64,000 bases of DNA, taken from DASYKS01 sp035995205. Its GTDB lineage: Bacteria > Acidobacteriota > Thermoanaerobaculia > Multivoradales > UBA5704. The stretch lies in assembly GCA_035995205.1 (NCBI GenBank), contig DASYKS010000014.1, forward strand, positions 124,001 through 188,000, read 5' to 3'. Of this stretch, positions 8,185 to 16,722 are shown piece by piece (the stretch's first letter is position 1; every line of letters starts with the position of its first letter). A model generated the notes under the pieces. It had not been told where the DNA came from and searched no databases. It saw only the letters and a program-made list of their open reading frames with translations. Position numbers and translations under genes: made by a program.

Positions 8185-11103
8185 CTACCCGATTCGGCTT
8201 GAGGCGCGTCGCTTTCGGCTCAACGCAACCTTGACGGCATAGGCCGCGCCGATTCCGAGCAGAATGCCGCCCCACCCGAACGCCCCTCCCGGAATCGATC
8301 GCGGCGGCCGTTGGAGCGCGAGCGGCAGGGTGAACGCCGGGTCGCCCATCAAGACCAGACCGGCCCAGGCGGCGGGGGGAAGTCCCGAATCGGCCGCTTC
8401 CCGGCGCGCTTGGGCGAGCGCTCGGCCGGCCGGCTCTCCCTGGACCAGGGCGCGATAGAAGCTCTCGGAAAGCTTCTCCGCCTCGTCGTCCGCGAGCGGC
8501 CACTGGCTGCCGATCACGGTGGTCGCCCCGGCTTGGAAGAAGGCCCGCGCGAGGCTCATCGTCCCCTCTCCCGAGATCACGGCGCCGTCGGCCGTCCGGC
8601 AGGCCGAAAGGACGGCGAGCTTGCCCGAGAGAGGCAGCAGCACGATCTCGCGCGGCTGGAGCAGGCCGTCCGCGGCACCGGACGGCGCGCCGGGTCCCCC
8701 CGGTCCCCCCGGGGCGAGCAGCACGGCCGAGCGCTCCGGATGCGCGGCGTCGGCGATCGCGTGGGCGGCGAAATGGAGCGCCGCAAACGGCGCCAGATCG
8801 CTTCGAGCGAGCGCCCGTTCGGTCGCCTCGGCTCCCGTCAAAAGCTCGCTTCTCGGCAGCCGGCCCGCCACCTCCTGACCCTCCCGGCGCGCGTAGGGGA
8901 GCGGGCCGAAGCGGGCCGCCTCGGCGATCGACGAGAACCCCTCGCCCCCGCGGGTCGCGGCGGCGCGTCCGGCATACGGCCGGTCCGGATCGGCGAGAAC
9001 GAGAGCGCCGCGCGACGGGGTGGCTGCGGGGCGGGCGCGCCAACGAGCGAACAGAGTGGCCGACGGCGCAAGAGCCAGCTCGTACGAGAGGCCGAGCGGC
9101 TCGCCCTCGCGGCGGGTCCGGAGCGCATCCCACGGCAGGCTGTAGAGCGCGCCGTCCGGAACGATCACCAGCCGGTTGACGCTCTTCGGCAGGGCGGCCA
9201 GGGCCGGGCCGAGCAGCAGGTCGCCGAGGCGCGCGGCGGCGGGCGCCTCTCTCCCGTCCCGCCGTTCCAGCAGGCCGAGGAACACCGGCAGGAGCGCCTC
9301 GATCTCCGCCCGGTCGGGCAGGCGATGCGCCCGGACGCCGCTCCGAGTGAGGACGATCAGCCACGACCCGCCGGCGAAATCGCCGTAGAGGTTCTCCCGG
9401 GAGCCGAGCTGGAACAGTAGCAGCGCCTCGTTCGGGGCGAGCGCTTTTTGGACGCCGGCAAGAGGGGTAACGGTGGAATCCGTCCGCGGCGAGGACTTCC
9501 CGTCGTGGACGCTTGCCTCGGCGAGGTCGAGCTCGCGCCGCTCCAGCTCGGCCAGCAGCGGAGCGCGCCCGGCGCCGGGGAGGCCCGGATCGAGCAGCCG
9601 GAGCTGCACCGCGGCGAGCGCGGTGAGCGCGTCCGCCTCGCGTTTTCGCGCCGCGGGATCGACCGGCGGGCGAGGGTTTCCGTCGGCGAGGCTCTCCAGC
9701 AGGAACCGGCCGCGCATCCGCTCCATCACCTCGAAGGCGCGCGGCAGGTCGGGGTCGCCGTCGAGCAGGCGCCCGGCGAGCCAGCGGTAGTTTTGGGTCC
9801 AGGCGGAGAACAGCCCGATCCGGCTCTCCTCCTCCGGTTGAAACGCGCGCAGGGATTCGATCACCGACAGGGCCTGGAAGCAGTTGGCGACCGCAGAGGC
9901 GCGCGGCAGGGTCCGCCAATCGGTGCGCATCCGGCCCTTGATCGCGATCGCGAGAGATCGCGGGTTCCCGATAGCAAGGGCCGTCTCGATCGCATCGTGG
10001 GCGAAGCCCGCCGCCTCGGCTCCTTCGGTGAGGTCGGCGAGCGACCAGAGCGCGCTGGCCACCCGCTCGGGCTGCTCCAGCTCGCGCGCCAACCTCACGC
10101 TCTCGTCGAGCATCTTGTGCGCGTTGGCCCGATGGCCGCGGGCGCGCTCGTTCTCGCCCAGCAGTTGGAGGCTCCGCTGCTCAAAGTCGCGATACTCGGT
10201 GGCGCGCGCCAAGGACAGCGCCTCGCGGGCGAGCGCATCGACCTCCTCGATCCCTCCCGGTTCGGGCAACTCTTCGAGCTGGCGCTGGCGGATGAGCGCG
10301 AGGTTATAGGTCGCGTTGGCCTGGCCGCTCTGGCTCTTCTCGGCGCGATAGATGTCGACCAGGCGGCGGTAGTAGCCGCTCGCCTCGTCGTAGCGGCCGA
10401 GCCGGAAGCTCAAGCCGGCGAGCGCCGTGAGACAGCTCTGCTGCCGCGGCGCCGGTCCTTTGGGAAAGAGCAGCGCTTCGGCCCGCCGCAGGTTGCGCCC
10501 CGCGTGCCCCAGATCGCCGCCGCTCTCCATCAGCTGATTGGCTTCGACGATCAGCGCGAGGGTGAGCAGGTCGGGATCGTTCGCCCCTTCGGCGAGGGCC
10601 ACCGCGCGGGCCGCTTGCTCCGCCGCGGCCGCCGTCTCGCCGCGCCGCTGAAGGATGTTCCTCAGGTTGGCGCGCGCCCTCACCTCGCCTTGCGGCAGGC
10701 GGAGCCTCGCGAAGTCTTTCGCCGCGTCGCGGTAGAGCGCGAGCGCCCGTTCCTCGTTCGAGAGCACCGCGATGTGCCCGCGCACCAGCTTCGCCCAGGC
10801 CATCCCGATCGGTTCCCGGCCGGCGCGGGCGAGGCGGGCGTCCGCTTCGGCGAAACGTTCCGCCGCGGCGCCCGCTTCGTAGAAGCAGAGATACGAGCCG
10901 TCGGCGTCCGGCTCGGCCCGCACCCGTTCTTCACAGGCAGCGAAAGGATCGGGCGCCGGAGCGGTTTTTCCCGCGCCGGCGTCGAGGTTGGAAGAGTTGA
11001 GGATCGCGACGAAACCGATCAGCAGGCCGACGGCGAGCCACCCCCTACGGCCAAGCCGAGAGCCGGACGAAATCGCTTGCGAAGGTCTGCTGGAGACGAG
11101 CAT
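8185..11103 (-). CDS. TPR-CHAT protein (caspase-like protease), membrane-associated
   Basis: 972 aa. An N-terminal hydrophobic segment (WLAVGLLIGFVAIL) is followed by TPR-like helical repeats (about 60-480) and a C-terminal CHAT domain (about 600-925). The CHAT catalytic dyad is visible: His781 in HFAAHA and Cys835 in LSACRTA, with the usual downstream GTMSLARAFFQAGATTVIGS and LMGDPAF. A second hydrophobic helix (WGGILLGIGAAYAVKVAL) and a basic tail close the protein. CHAT domains are clan CD cysteine peptidases related to caspases and separase; TPRs usually present the partner or substrate. Its gene lies 22 bp downstream of a secreted-protein gene in a sigma/anti-sigma unit. The substrate is unknown. 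Confidence 0.9.
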   Translation of the reverse strand: MLVSSRPSQAISSGSRLGRRGWLAVGLLIGFVAILNSSNLDAGAGKTAPAPDPFAACEERVRAEPDADGSYLCFYEAGAAAERFAEADARLARAGREPIGMAWAKLVRGHIAVLSNEERALALYRDAAKDFARLRLPQGEVRARANLRNILQRRGETAAAAEQAARAVALAEGANDPDLLTLALIVEANQLMESGGDLGHAGRNLRRAEALLFPKGPAPRQQSCLTALAGLSFRLGRYDEASGYYRRLVDIYRAEKSQSGQANATYNLALIRQRQLEELPEPGGIEEVDALAREALSLARATEYRDFEQRSLQLLGENERARGHRANAHKMLDESVRLARELEQPERVASALWSLADLTEGAEAAGFAHDAIETALAIGNPRSLAIAIKGRMRTDWRTLPRASAVANCFQALSVIESLRAFQPEEESRIGLFSAWTQNYRWLAGRLLDGDPDLPRAFEVMERMRGRFLLESLADGNPRPPVDPAARKREADALTALAAVQLRLLDPGLPGAGRAPLLAELERRELDLAEASVHDGKSSPRTDSTVTPLAGVQKALAPNEALLLFQLGSRENLYGDFAGGSWLIVLTRSGVRAHRLPDRAEIEALLPVFLGLLERRDGREAPAAARLGDLLLGPALAALPKSVNRLVIVPDGALYSLPWDALRTRREGEPLGLSYELALAPSATLFARWRARPAATPSRGALVLADPDRPYAGRAAATRGGEGFSSIAEAARFGPLPYARREGQEVAGRLPRSELLTGAEATERALARSDLAPFAALHFAAHAIADAAHPERSAVLLAPGGPGGPGAPSGAADGLLQPREIVLLPLSGKLAVLSACRTADGAVISGEGTMSLARAFFQAGATTVIGSQWPLADDEAEKLSESFYRALVQGEPAGRALAQARREAADSGLPPAAWAGLVLMGDPAFTLPLALQRPPRSIPGGAFGWGGILLGIGAAYAVKVALSRKRRASSRIG

Positions 11104-11125
11104 CAGCCGGTCCCCTCTCCGGACG

Positions 11126-11707
11126 TTAGCGCGCCGGATCCGCCAGGAACAGCTCCCGGGTCACGTCGCAGTCCCCGCCGCCGCAGCTGTGCTCGAAGGG
11201 GGGGTGCGTCGTATCGCCCCCCTCGTGCATCGGGCACTTGGCTACGGTCGTGAGGGACAAGCCGCCGGAAGAGCTGCTTGGCACCTCGGGGTGGACTTCC
11301 ACCGAAAAGATCGGCGAGCTCTCCGGATTTTCGGGATCGGTCTCGACGATCGCGATCGCCCGAACGTAGAGAAACGGCCGACTGCCCAGCAGGCTGGCGC
11401 TGCGCAGAACCAGATGGACCGGCGTGCCCGGCCGTAGCGTGGTGGAGCGGAGAGAACCGAGCAGGGTTCCGCGGTCGTCGCGCAGCTCGAGTCGCGCCTT
11501 CGAGGGGAGCGCGGTCGTCGGGCCGACGTCGACCACATGGAGGCGTACGATCTGCCGCGGCAGGAGAGTGAAAATACCGGTCGTGGCCGTCGTGCGCAGG
11601 CGTTCCACCGGAGCCGCTTGGGACGCGACGGACGCCCCGAAGGCGAGCAGGAAACCGAGCAAGAGCGAGCGCCGAAAGCGGGAAGGGACTGACGAAAGAG
11701 ATTTCAT
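11126..11707 (-). CDS. secreted protein of the CHAT operon, unknown function
   Basis: 193 aa with a signal peptide (RRSLLLGFLLAFGASVASQA). The mature part looks like a beta-sandwich (IFTLLPRQIVRLHVVDVGP, KARLELRDDRGTLLG) and has a C-terminal Cys/His-containing patch (CPMHEGG, HSCGGGDCD) that could bind metal or form disulfides. No family recognised. Position between the anti-sigma-like gene and the CHAT gene, on the same strand with short gaps, makes it a candidate partner or substrate of the CHAT protease. Confidence 0.65.
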   Translation of the reverse strand: MKSLSSVPSRFRRSLLLGFLLAFGASVASQAAPVERLRTTATTGIFTLLPRQIVRLHVVDVGPTTALPSKARLELRDDRGTLLGSLRSTTLRPGTPVHLVLRSASLLGSRPFLYVRAIAIVETDPENPESSPIFSVEVHPEVPSSSSGGLSLTTVAKCPMHEGGDTTHPPFEHSCGGGDCDVTRELFLADPAR

Positions 11708-11793
11708 GGTTCAGGTCTCCGATAATTCCAGGGTCTGCTCTTCGAACGCTTCCCGTGCAGCGATTCCCTCACCTTCCTCCTCGTGCTTCAGGC

Positions 11794-12525
11794 TCACCGA
11801 GCGATCTCGACCTCATACGCGGGCGAAGCGATCGTTCGGCCATCGGTGGTTCGCGCCTCGACCAGCCAGAGCAGGCGGGTGCCGGCCGGAAGGGCGGCGA
11901 GCGCGGCTTCGGGCACCTGGTACGACGCGGTTTCGAGACGGCGGGCCTCCGCGACCGGGCGGAGATCTTCGGTGGTCACCCGCACGGTATAGCGCGTTCC
12001 GGGCTCCGCCGACGGCGTCCAGGCGAGGCGGAACGCGCCGCGTGGCAAACGGGCGCCATCTTCGATCGTCGTCGAAAGAGCGGACCCGGCGCCGCGCAAC
12101 GTGGGGGCCGGGGCATGCATCCGCGTCCAGAGTCCGAAACCGATCGTCGCCGCGAGCAGCGCGGCGATTGCGGTGAGAAAGCGACGCCGAAAGACTGGGA
12201 TCGGCGCGGGCACGGGGCGGCGGAAGGGGACGACCTCGCCGACCGGCTGCGTCAGGATTACTTCGGGCGCGAAGGATTCTTCCTCGGTCTCCTGGGCGGC
12301 CTTCGCCTCGGCGCGCTGCAGCTCGATCGCCAAGCGCCAGACCTCACCGGCGGCGGCGCTGGTCGCGACCTGGTCGATCACCGCGCGCCGCTCGTCTTCG
12401 GGCAGCTCGCCCGCCGCGGCGCGGTAGATCCGCTCGGCGTCGATCTCTTCGGCTTCGACCTCGGGGTCTTCGTAGGTGGAAAAGGCGCGGCGCAGGCGCT
12501 CGATTCCCGGGGCGTTTTCGATCAT
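11794..12525 (-). CDS. single-pass membrane anti-sigma-like protein
   Basis: 243 aa. The N-terminal 120 residues are acidic and helical (DAERIYRAAAGELPEDERRAVIDQ, starting 27 residues in), resembling the sigma-binding part of anti-sigma factors; one transmembrane helix follows (FLTAIAALLAATIGFGLW), then a periplasmic beta-rich domain ending in a fibronectin-like RLLWLVEARTTDGRTI. It overlaps the sigma factor gene by 4 bp (ATGA), the classic sigma/anti-sigma arrangement. It lacks the HxxxCxxC zinc motif of ZAS-type anti-sigma factors. Assignment is by architecture and context. Confidence 0.7.
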   Translation of the reverse strand: MIENAPGIERLRRAFSTYEDPEVEAEEIDAERIYRAAAGELPEDERRAVIDQVATSAAAGEVWRLAIELQRAEAKAAQETEEESFAPEVILTQPVGEVVPFRRPVPAPIPVFRRRFLTAIAALLAATIGFGLWTRMHAPAPTLRGAGSALSTTIEDGARLPRGAFRLAWTPSAEPGTRYTVRVTTEDLRPVAEARRLETASYQVPEAALAALPAGTRLLWLVEARTTDGRTIASPAYEVEIAR

Positions 12526-13139
12526 GGCGCGAGCCCCTTGTCGGTCAGGCAGCGTCGCAGGTCGGAAAGGCCACGGTAGACCAGGTTCTCGGTCCGCTTC
12601 GCCGGCCAGGCGAGCAGGCGAGACGCGTCGGGCACGCCATGTCCTTGCAGATAGAGCGCGACGGCCAGGCGGCGGTCGCGAACCAGGTTCCCCAGGCAGT
12701 CGCGTATGCCGCGCCCGACCTCGGCCGCCGCGGAGGTGGCCGCGGGGTCCGGGGTCTCGGACGGGGTCGCCGCGTGCTCGCTTTCGTTTTCTTCCAGGCT
12801 CACTTCGTGTCTCCTTCTCCGGGCGCGGATCTCGTCCACGAGAGCGCTGTGCGCCACCCGGTACAGGTAAGACGAAGAAAGCTCGACATTCCCCTCACGT
12901 CGACGGGAAAGTTCCATCACTTTGATCAAAGCCGCCTGGACCAGATCGTCGCGCCGATCCGCCAGCCATCCCGGGCATACCTTGGCGACGGCTTTGACCA
13001 GATCGTTACGCAGCCGGGCGTAGTCCGGCTCGCGGAAGGGAAGTTCCTCAGGGCTGGGGGCCGGGTCTGCGGAAGATCGATCTGGCACGAAAAGCCCTCT
13101 CGGCGGGACGACGGAAGAGACCGAAGAGGAGCGTAGCAC
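12522..13139 (-). CDS. ECF-type RNA polymerase sigma factor
   Basis: 205 aa from a GTG at 13139; a second in-frame GTG at 13088 is also possible. Region 2 is seen in DDLVQAALIKVMELSRR and SSSYLYRVAHSALVDEIRARRRR, region 4 in RDRRLAVALYLQGHGVPDAS and RTENLVYRGLSDLRRCL. It heads a minus-strand operon with the anti-sigma-like, secreted, CHAT and lipoprotein genes, and probably controls it and the divergent FecR-like gene across a 48-bp spacer. Confidence 0.85.
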   Translation of the reverse strand: MLRSSSVSSVVPPRGLFVPDRSSADPAPSPEELPFREPDYARLRNDLVKAVAKVCPGWLADRRDDLVQAALIKVMELSRRREGNVELSSSYLYRVAHSALVDEIRARRRRHEVSLEENESEHAATPSETPDPAATSAAAEVGRGIRDCLGNLVRDRRLAVALYLQGHGVPDASRLLAWPAKRTENLVYRGLSDLRRCLTDKGLAP

Positions 13140-13187
13140 AGGGGGTTTCGGGGGGCGGGTGGGCGGTCCGAGACGCGCGGAGCTACA

Positions 13188-13829
13188 ATGAAAACCGTGA
13201 GATCTCTCGCAGAGGGGCCGACAGGGCGCGGCACAGGCTGGAAGCGCGCCGCGGCGGTCGCCGGGCTTCTACTCGCGGCGGTCGCCTTCGGCTGGTTCAC
13301 CTTCCGCAACGGACCTTTATCCCATCCGAAGCCGGCGGCGGTGGTCGAAGAGTCGACCGGCGGGCTGGAGGTTCTGATCGGCAAGGGGTACTGGCGACAG
13401 ATTTTCGTGGGAGAGGGGCTGCCCAAGGGAATTGTGTTGCGTACTCTCCAAGGAGCGGAAGCGTCGTTCCGGATGGCCGGGGGCGCCGTGGCTCGATTGG
13501 GGGCCGACGGCCGGGTTCAGTTCGTGGCGACCGACATCCGCCTGGAGCAAGGCGCCCTCGACGTGGATGCCTCCGGTGTTCAACCGGGAAGTCCCCCGCT
13601 CGAAGTGCGGACGCCGTTCGGTGTGATCCGCGATGCCGGCCCGCGGTTCGAGGTGCGATGTGACCAGTCGGCCAATCCTCCTCTTCGCGTGCGGGTGCGC
13701 GAGGGCTCGGTCGTGTACGAAGAGCCCGGCCGTTCCACCCGGGTCGCGGCGGGCGAAGAGCTAGCCGTGCGCCATGATGGCGCCGTGATGCGATCCCGGG
13801 TCGCGGGCTTCGGCGCCGATTGGGAGTAG
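13188..13829 (+). CDS. FecR-domain protein
   Basis: 213 aa. A cytoplasmic N-terminal stretch of about 20 residues, one membrane helix (AAAVAGLLLAAVAFGWFTF) and a periplasmic FecR-like domain: VGEGLPKGIVLRTLQGAEAS, MAGGAVARLGADGRVQF, LEQGALDVDASG, VRTPFGVIRDAGPRFEVR and VRVREGSVVYEEPG, ending AAGEELAVRHDG. FecR domains transmit envelope signals to ECF sigma factors. It is transcribed divergently from the CHAT-operon sigma factor, so it may be a second regulator of the same sigma factor. Confidence 0.82.
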   Translation: MKTVRSLAEGPTGRGTGWKRAAAVAGLLLAAVAFGWFTFRNGPLSHPKPAAVVEESTGGLEVLIGKGYWRQIFVGEGLPKGIVLRTLQGAEASFRMAGGAVARLGADGRVQFVATDIRLEQGALDVDASGVQPGSPPLEVRTPFGVIRDAGPRFEVRCDQSANPPLRVRVREGSVVYEEPGRSTRVAAGEELAVRHDGAVMRSRVAGFGADWE

Positions 13830-13847
13830 TGATGGATGCCGCTCTCC

Positions 13848-13888
13848 GGGTGTGCTTGTCCTGGGACCGCCGCCGTCTCGGCGGCCGG
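13848..13888. repeat. REP-like palindromic element, family B copy C
   Basis: Reads GGGTGTGCTTGTCCTGGGAC and continues into a hairpin GCCGCCG-TCT-CGGCGGC (13869-13885). It matches the pair inside the glycosyltransferase gene at 47.4-47.6 kb except for C to T at one position and a compensatory double change in the stem (GCCGGCG/CGCCGGC there). It fills the gap between the convergent FecR-like and brnA-like genes. Confidence 0.8.
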
Positions 13889-13891
13889 ACT

Positions 13892-14155
13892 CTACGCCGG
13901 CTCTGCCAGCTTCTCGCGCAAAAGAGAGTTGATCAGAGCCTCGGACGACACATGTCTGGACCGTGCGATCTTCTCAACCTTCCCGGCGAGGTCATCATCT
14001 AGAGCGACAAGGTGCTTGCGTCTCCGTAGATCGACGTCGAAGTCCACCTCGGGCATCTGAGCCCAGAGGTCGCCCATGTCGTGAGTGTCAAAAAACTCCA
14101 CGAGCTTGCCGATCGAGTCCGTGGCGGGCAAAGCTTCCGCTCTATTTTTGGGCAT
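13892..14155 (-). CDS. BrnA/CopG-like antitoxin
   Basis: 87 aa. The N-terminal half (KLVEFFDTHDMGDLWAQM) and the C-terminal ribbon-helix-helix-like stretch (HLVALDDDLAGKVEKIARSR then VSSEALINSLLREKL) match CopG/BrnA-type antitoxins: a DNA-binding RHH fold that neutralises the toxin and represses the operon. It overlaps the upstream toxin gene by 14 bp. BrnA versus another CopG-antitoxin subfamily is not certain. Confidence 0.78.
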   Translation of the reverse strand: MPKNRAEALPATDSIGKLVEFFDTHDMGDLWAQMPEVDFDVDLRRRKHLVALDDDLAGKVEKIARSRHVSSEALINSLLREKLAEPA

Positions 14156-14456
14156 AGATTCTTCGTTCTTTCTCGGCCATGTCTCGAGCGCTTAGGGGCA
14201 AGATCTCTCGATTACCCTTGTCGATGAACAGAATTGTGAGGAATCGCCCGGCATCTGTCCGTCCCAGTGCCATGTAGACGTCTTCTCCCTTCCGCTTACC
14301 CTTCTCAGCCCGTCGAATCTTGGGTTTGTTGCTCAGCGCCTCCTCGACCTCGAAGGTCTCAACGCCGTGCTTGTAGGCCAGCTTATCAACGATAGCCCCG
14401 AGCCAGAGTACTCCCTCGATCTTCAAGCTAAGATCCTCGGTCGCTATTTCTACCAC
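14142..14456 (-). CDS. BrnT-family toxin
   Basis: 104 aa. The KHGVETFEVEEAL segment, the DVYMALGRTDAGRFLTILF strand pair and the terminal REILPLSARDMAEKERRIYA are hallmarks of BrnT, a RelE-fold ribonuclease toxin that inhibits translation. It is the first gene of the pair and overlaps brnA. The N-terminus (about 12 residues before LKIEGVLW) has no clear family match, so the start could lie slightly downstream. The 215 bp between this start and the gene at 14672 shows no feature. Confidence 0.78.
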   Translation of the reverse strand: MVEIATEDLSLKIEGVLWLGAIVDKLAYKHGVETFEVEEALSNKPKIRRAEKGKRKGEDVYMALGRTDAGRFLTILFIDKGNREILPLSARDMAEKERRIYAQK

Positions 14457-14671
14457 GAGCCAGTTTCGAGCGGGAGGTACGCCGCGGGGTGGAAAACGGC
14501 GCGATCACCGACGACGCCATCGGTACACCTCCGCCAAGGGAGACGGAGTCCTTCGACCCTCCGCGCGACAAATCTTACGCCGAGGTGAGGGAATCGCCCC
14601 GCGACGGTCGTTCCTCCTCTCGAACCCGAACGAGACCCCAAGACGGGGCCTCGAAGAACTAGGAGGACGCC

Positions 14672-16618
14672 ATGCTCCCCAACATCCTTTCCCGGACGCG
14701 CACTCGAATTCCCGCGGCGCTGATCCTTGCCGCCACGCTCGCCTCTCCCGCTCTCGCCGTCGGACCGTGGGCTTCGAACCCGGTGGTCTTCGGCCAGGAG
14801 GTGGGCGGAGTGGTCGATGCCGACTACAACGCGGCCTGGACCCATTGGAAGGATCTCGGCTACGCCCCGGTCAATCTGTCCGGCGTCGAGAAGTCGGGCT
14901 CCGCCACCCGCTACAGCGGCCTCTGGCACAAGAATCCGAGCATCGTCTCGTGGACCTCGAAGCGGGGGTTGACCGCGGCCGCCTATCAGACGCTCTGGGA
15001 CCAGCTGATCGGCCAGGGTTACCGGGTGCTCGACCTCGACGCCCACGTCGTCTCGGGCCAGGCGCTCTACGACGCGATCTGGATCAAGGAGCAAGGGGGC
15101 AGCAAGGCGTTCAAATCTCATCGCATCCTGACCCTCGCCCAGCTCGACGCCAAGATCGCCGAGTACGGCGGGCAGCGCTTCCGCCCGATTCGGATCAACG
15201 GCTATCGCGTGGGCAATCAGAGCTTCTACGCGGCGGTCTGGGTGCAGGATGGCCTGACCGACGCTCCGATCAAGCGCGACTTGACCTCCGCCCAATACGC
15301 CAGCTGGTGGACCTTCTACAAGGACAACGGCTACCACCCGGTCGACATCGCGGCCTACGTCAAGGGCGGCACGCTCCTTTACGCCGGAATCTGGGTGCGC
15401 GAGGCCGGGATCGACAACTGGATCTCGCTGCGCGACCGGACCGCCACCCAAATGCAGGCCGAAATCATCGCGCAGAAAAAAGCGAACTACCTGGAAATCG
15501 ACATCGACGCCTACTACACGACGGGAGGCTCCCTGCGCTTTTCCGGCGTCTGGATTCGCCGCCAGGCGAGGAACGTCCTCACCGGCAACGTGGTTTTAAG
15601 CGGCACCCAGATCGACCAGCTGAAGGCGAAGCTCACGGAGTACACCACAAACGGCACCGATGGCCGAAAGGGCGCGTTCGGCTTCTATATCGAGGATCTC
15701 ACGACGGGACACTGGATCGCCTTCAACCCGAACGAGCCGTTCTATCTCGCCTCCGCCGCGAAGACCTTCATTGCCGCCAAGGCGGTCTCGATGCCCGAAA
15801 TCTCGGCGGGCGACCTCTACCAGTTGCGGACGAGCGATTGGCGCGGCGAGGCGACCCGCGGATTCACCAAGGCCGACATCGGTGACAACCAGACGATCGC
15901 GACGTACCTGGACCACATGATCAACAACAGCGACAGCTGCTCGACCGACCGGCTTTCCGGCCTGATCACGGGCTTCGACGGTGCGCTCGCGGTCAACAAG
16001 TTCCTCGATTCCCAGGCTGAGATGCAGAACGTCGGCGAAATCACCAGCATCTGCACGGTGGACAAGAGAATCCAGGGCAACGCCCACTCCTGCGCCTTCT
16101 CGGTTCCCTGCAACAGTTTCGAAAGCTGGTTCCGGTCGAACGACCTGAGCTACTCCTCGGCGGCCGACATCGCCTGCTTCAACAACATCAACGGCTCGGG
16201 AGTTTCCAACAACACCCGCTACGACCTCTACTACAACACCCTCGCCAACTCGGTCACCCCCGCCGAAGCGGGCCGCTTCTTCCGGAGCGTCGCCGACCAC
16301 GACCTGCTGACCGTTTTCGACGAAGGGGACCTCGTCCGCGAGCTGGACAAGAACAACTCCTACGCGCCCCCCGCGGCCGGAGCGTTCCAAGCCTGGGGCG
16401 GCAAGGACGGCGGCAAATATAAAGTGAAGAGCTGGATCGGCCTCGCCTGGAACTGGGATTTCGGGTCGGGCGACTACTCCTCCCTCACCCACCAGTTCAG
16501 CGTGGCAATGTTCACCGAGGATTGGACCACCGACGACGCAACCGGAGATTCGAAGGCCACGGCGATCATCGGCGACGCGATCAAAGCGGCGATTCCCTAC
16601 CTGGTGAGCAAGCGGTAG
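14672..16618 (+). CDS. secreted bacterial-tandem-repeat (BTRD1) serine hydrolase with class A beta-lactamase-like domain
   Basis: 648 aa; AGGAGG precedes the ATG. A signal peptide (AALILAATLASPALA) is followed by about five repeats of some 45-50 residues with the pattern W..L...GY.P..I..Y...G...Y.AIW (for example LTSAQYASWWTFYKDNGYHP), the bacterial tandem repeat domain 1. A C-terminal beta-lactamase-fold domain (about 310-645) carries S361-A-A-K364 (SxxK) and an SDS-containing NNSDSCSTD loop. The same two-part architecture occurs in polyglycine hydrolases that cut glycine-rich linkers of plant chitinases. A secreted peptidase or amidase is likely; the substrate is unknown. Confidence 0.78.
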   Translation: MLPNILSRTRTRIPAALILAATLASPALAVGPWASNPVVFGQEVGGVVDADYNAAWTHWKDLGYAPVNLSGVEKSGSATRYSGLWHKNPSIVSWTSKRGLTAAAYQTLWDQLIGQGYRVLDLDAHVVSGQALYDAIWIKEQGGSKAFKSHRILTLAQLDAKIAEYGGQRFRPIRINGYRVGNQSFYAAVWVQDGLTDAPIKRDLTSAQYASWWTFYKDNGYHPVDIAAYVKGGTLLYAGIWVREAGIDNWISLRDRTATQMQAEIIAQKKANYLEIDIDAYYTTGGSLRFSGVWIRRQARNVLTGNVVLSGTQIDQLKAKLTEYTTNGTDGRKGAFGFYIEDLTTGHWIAFNPNEPFYLASAAKTFIAAKAVSMPEISAGDLYQLRTSDWRGEATRGFTKADIGDNQTIATYLDHMINNSDSCSTDRLSGLITGFDGALAVNKFLDSQAEMQNVGEITSICTVDKRIQGNAHSCAFSVPCNSFESWFRSNDLSYSSAADIACFNNINGSGVSNNTRYDLYYNTLANSVTPAEAGRFFRSVADHDLLTVFDEGDLVRELDKNNSYAPPAAGAFQAWGGKDGGKYKVKSWIGLAWNWDFGSGDYSSLTHQFSVAMFTEDWTTDDATGDSKATAIIGDAIKAAIPYLVSKR

Positions 16619-16647
16619 GCGATTCGAACTAAAGCCTAGGAAGAGGG

Positions 16648-16686
16648 CGGCGCGCCTCGGACTTTCGGTTCGGGGCGCGCCGTTTT
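16648..16686 (+). terminator. intrinsic terminator after the BTRD1 hydrolase gene
   Basis: Perfect 9-bp stem CGGCGCGCC/GGCGCGCCG with a 17-nt loop, followed by TTTT. It ends 36 bp before the stop codon of the convergent DUF1801 gene. Confidence 0.75.
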
Positions 16687-16722
16687 GGGAGTTCGATCAG
16701 CAGTCGGTAGGCGACCCCGCCA

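Noticed and set aside
8081..9919. 612-codon minus-strand frame inside the CHAT gene region
   Set aside because: Low-complexity Arg/Pro/Gly translation, offset frame of the real CHAT gene on the same strand.
14457..14671. Spacer between brnT and the BTRD1 hydrolase as a site for a small gene
   Set aside because: No start with a ribosome-binding site, no recognisable peptide; only the AGGAGG of the downstream gene is convincing.
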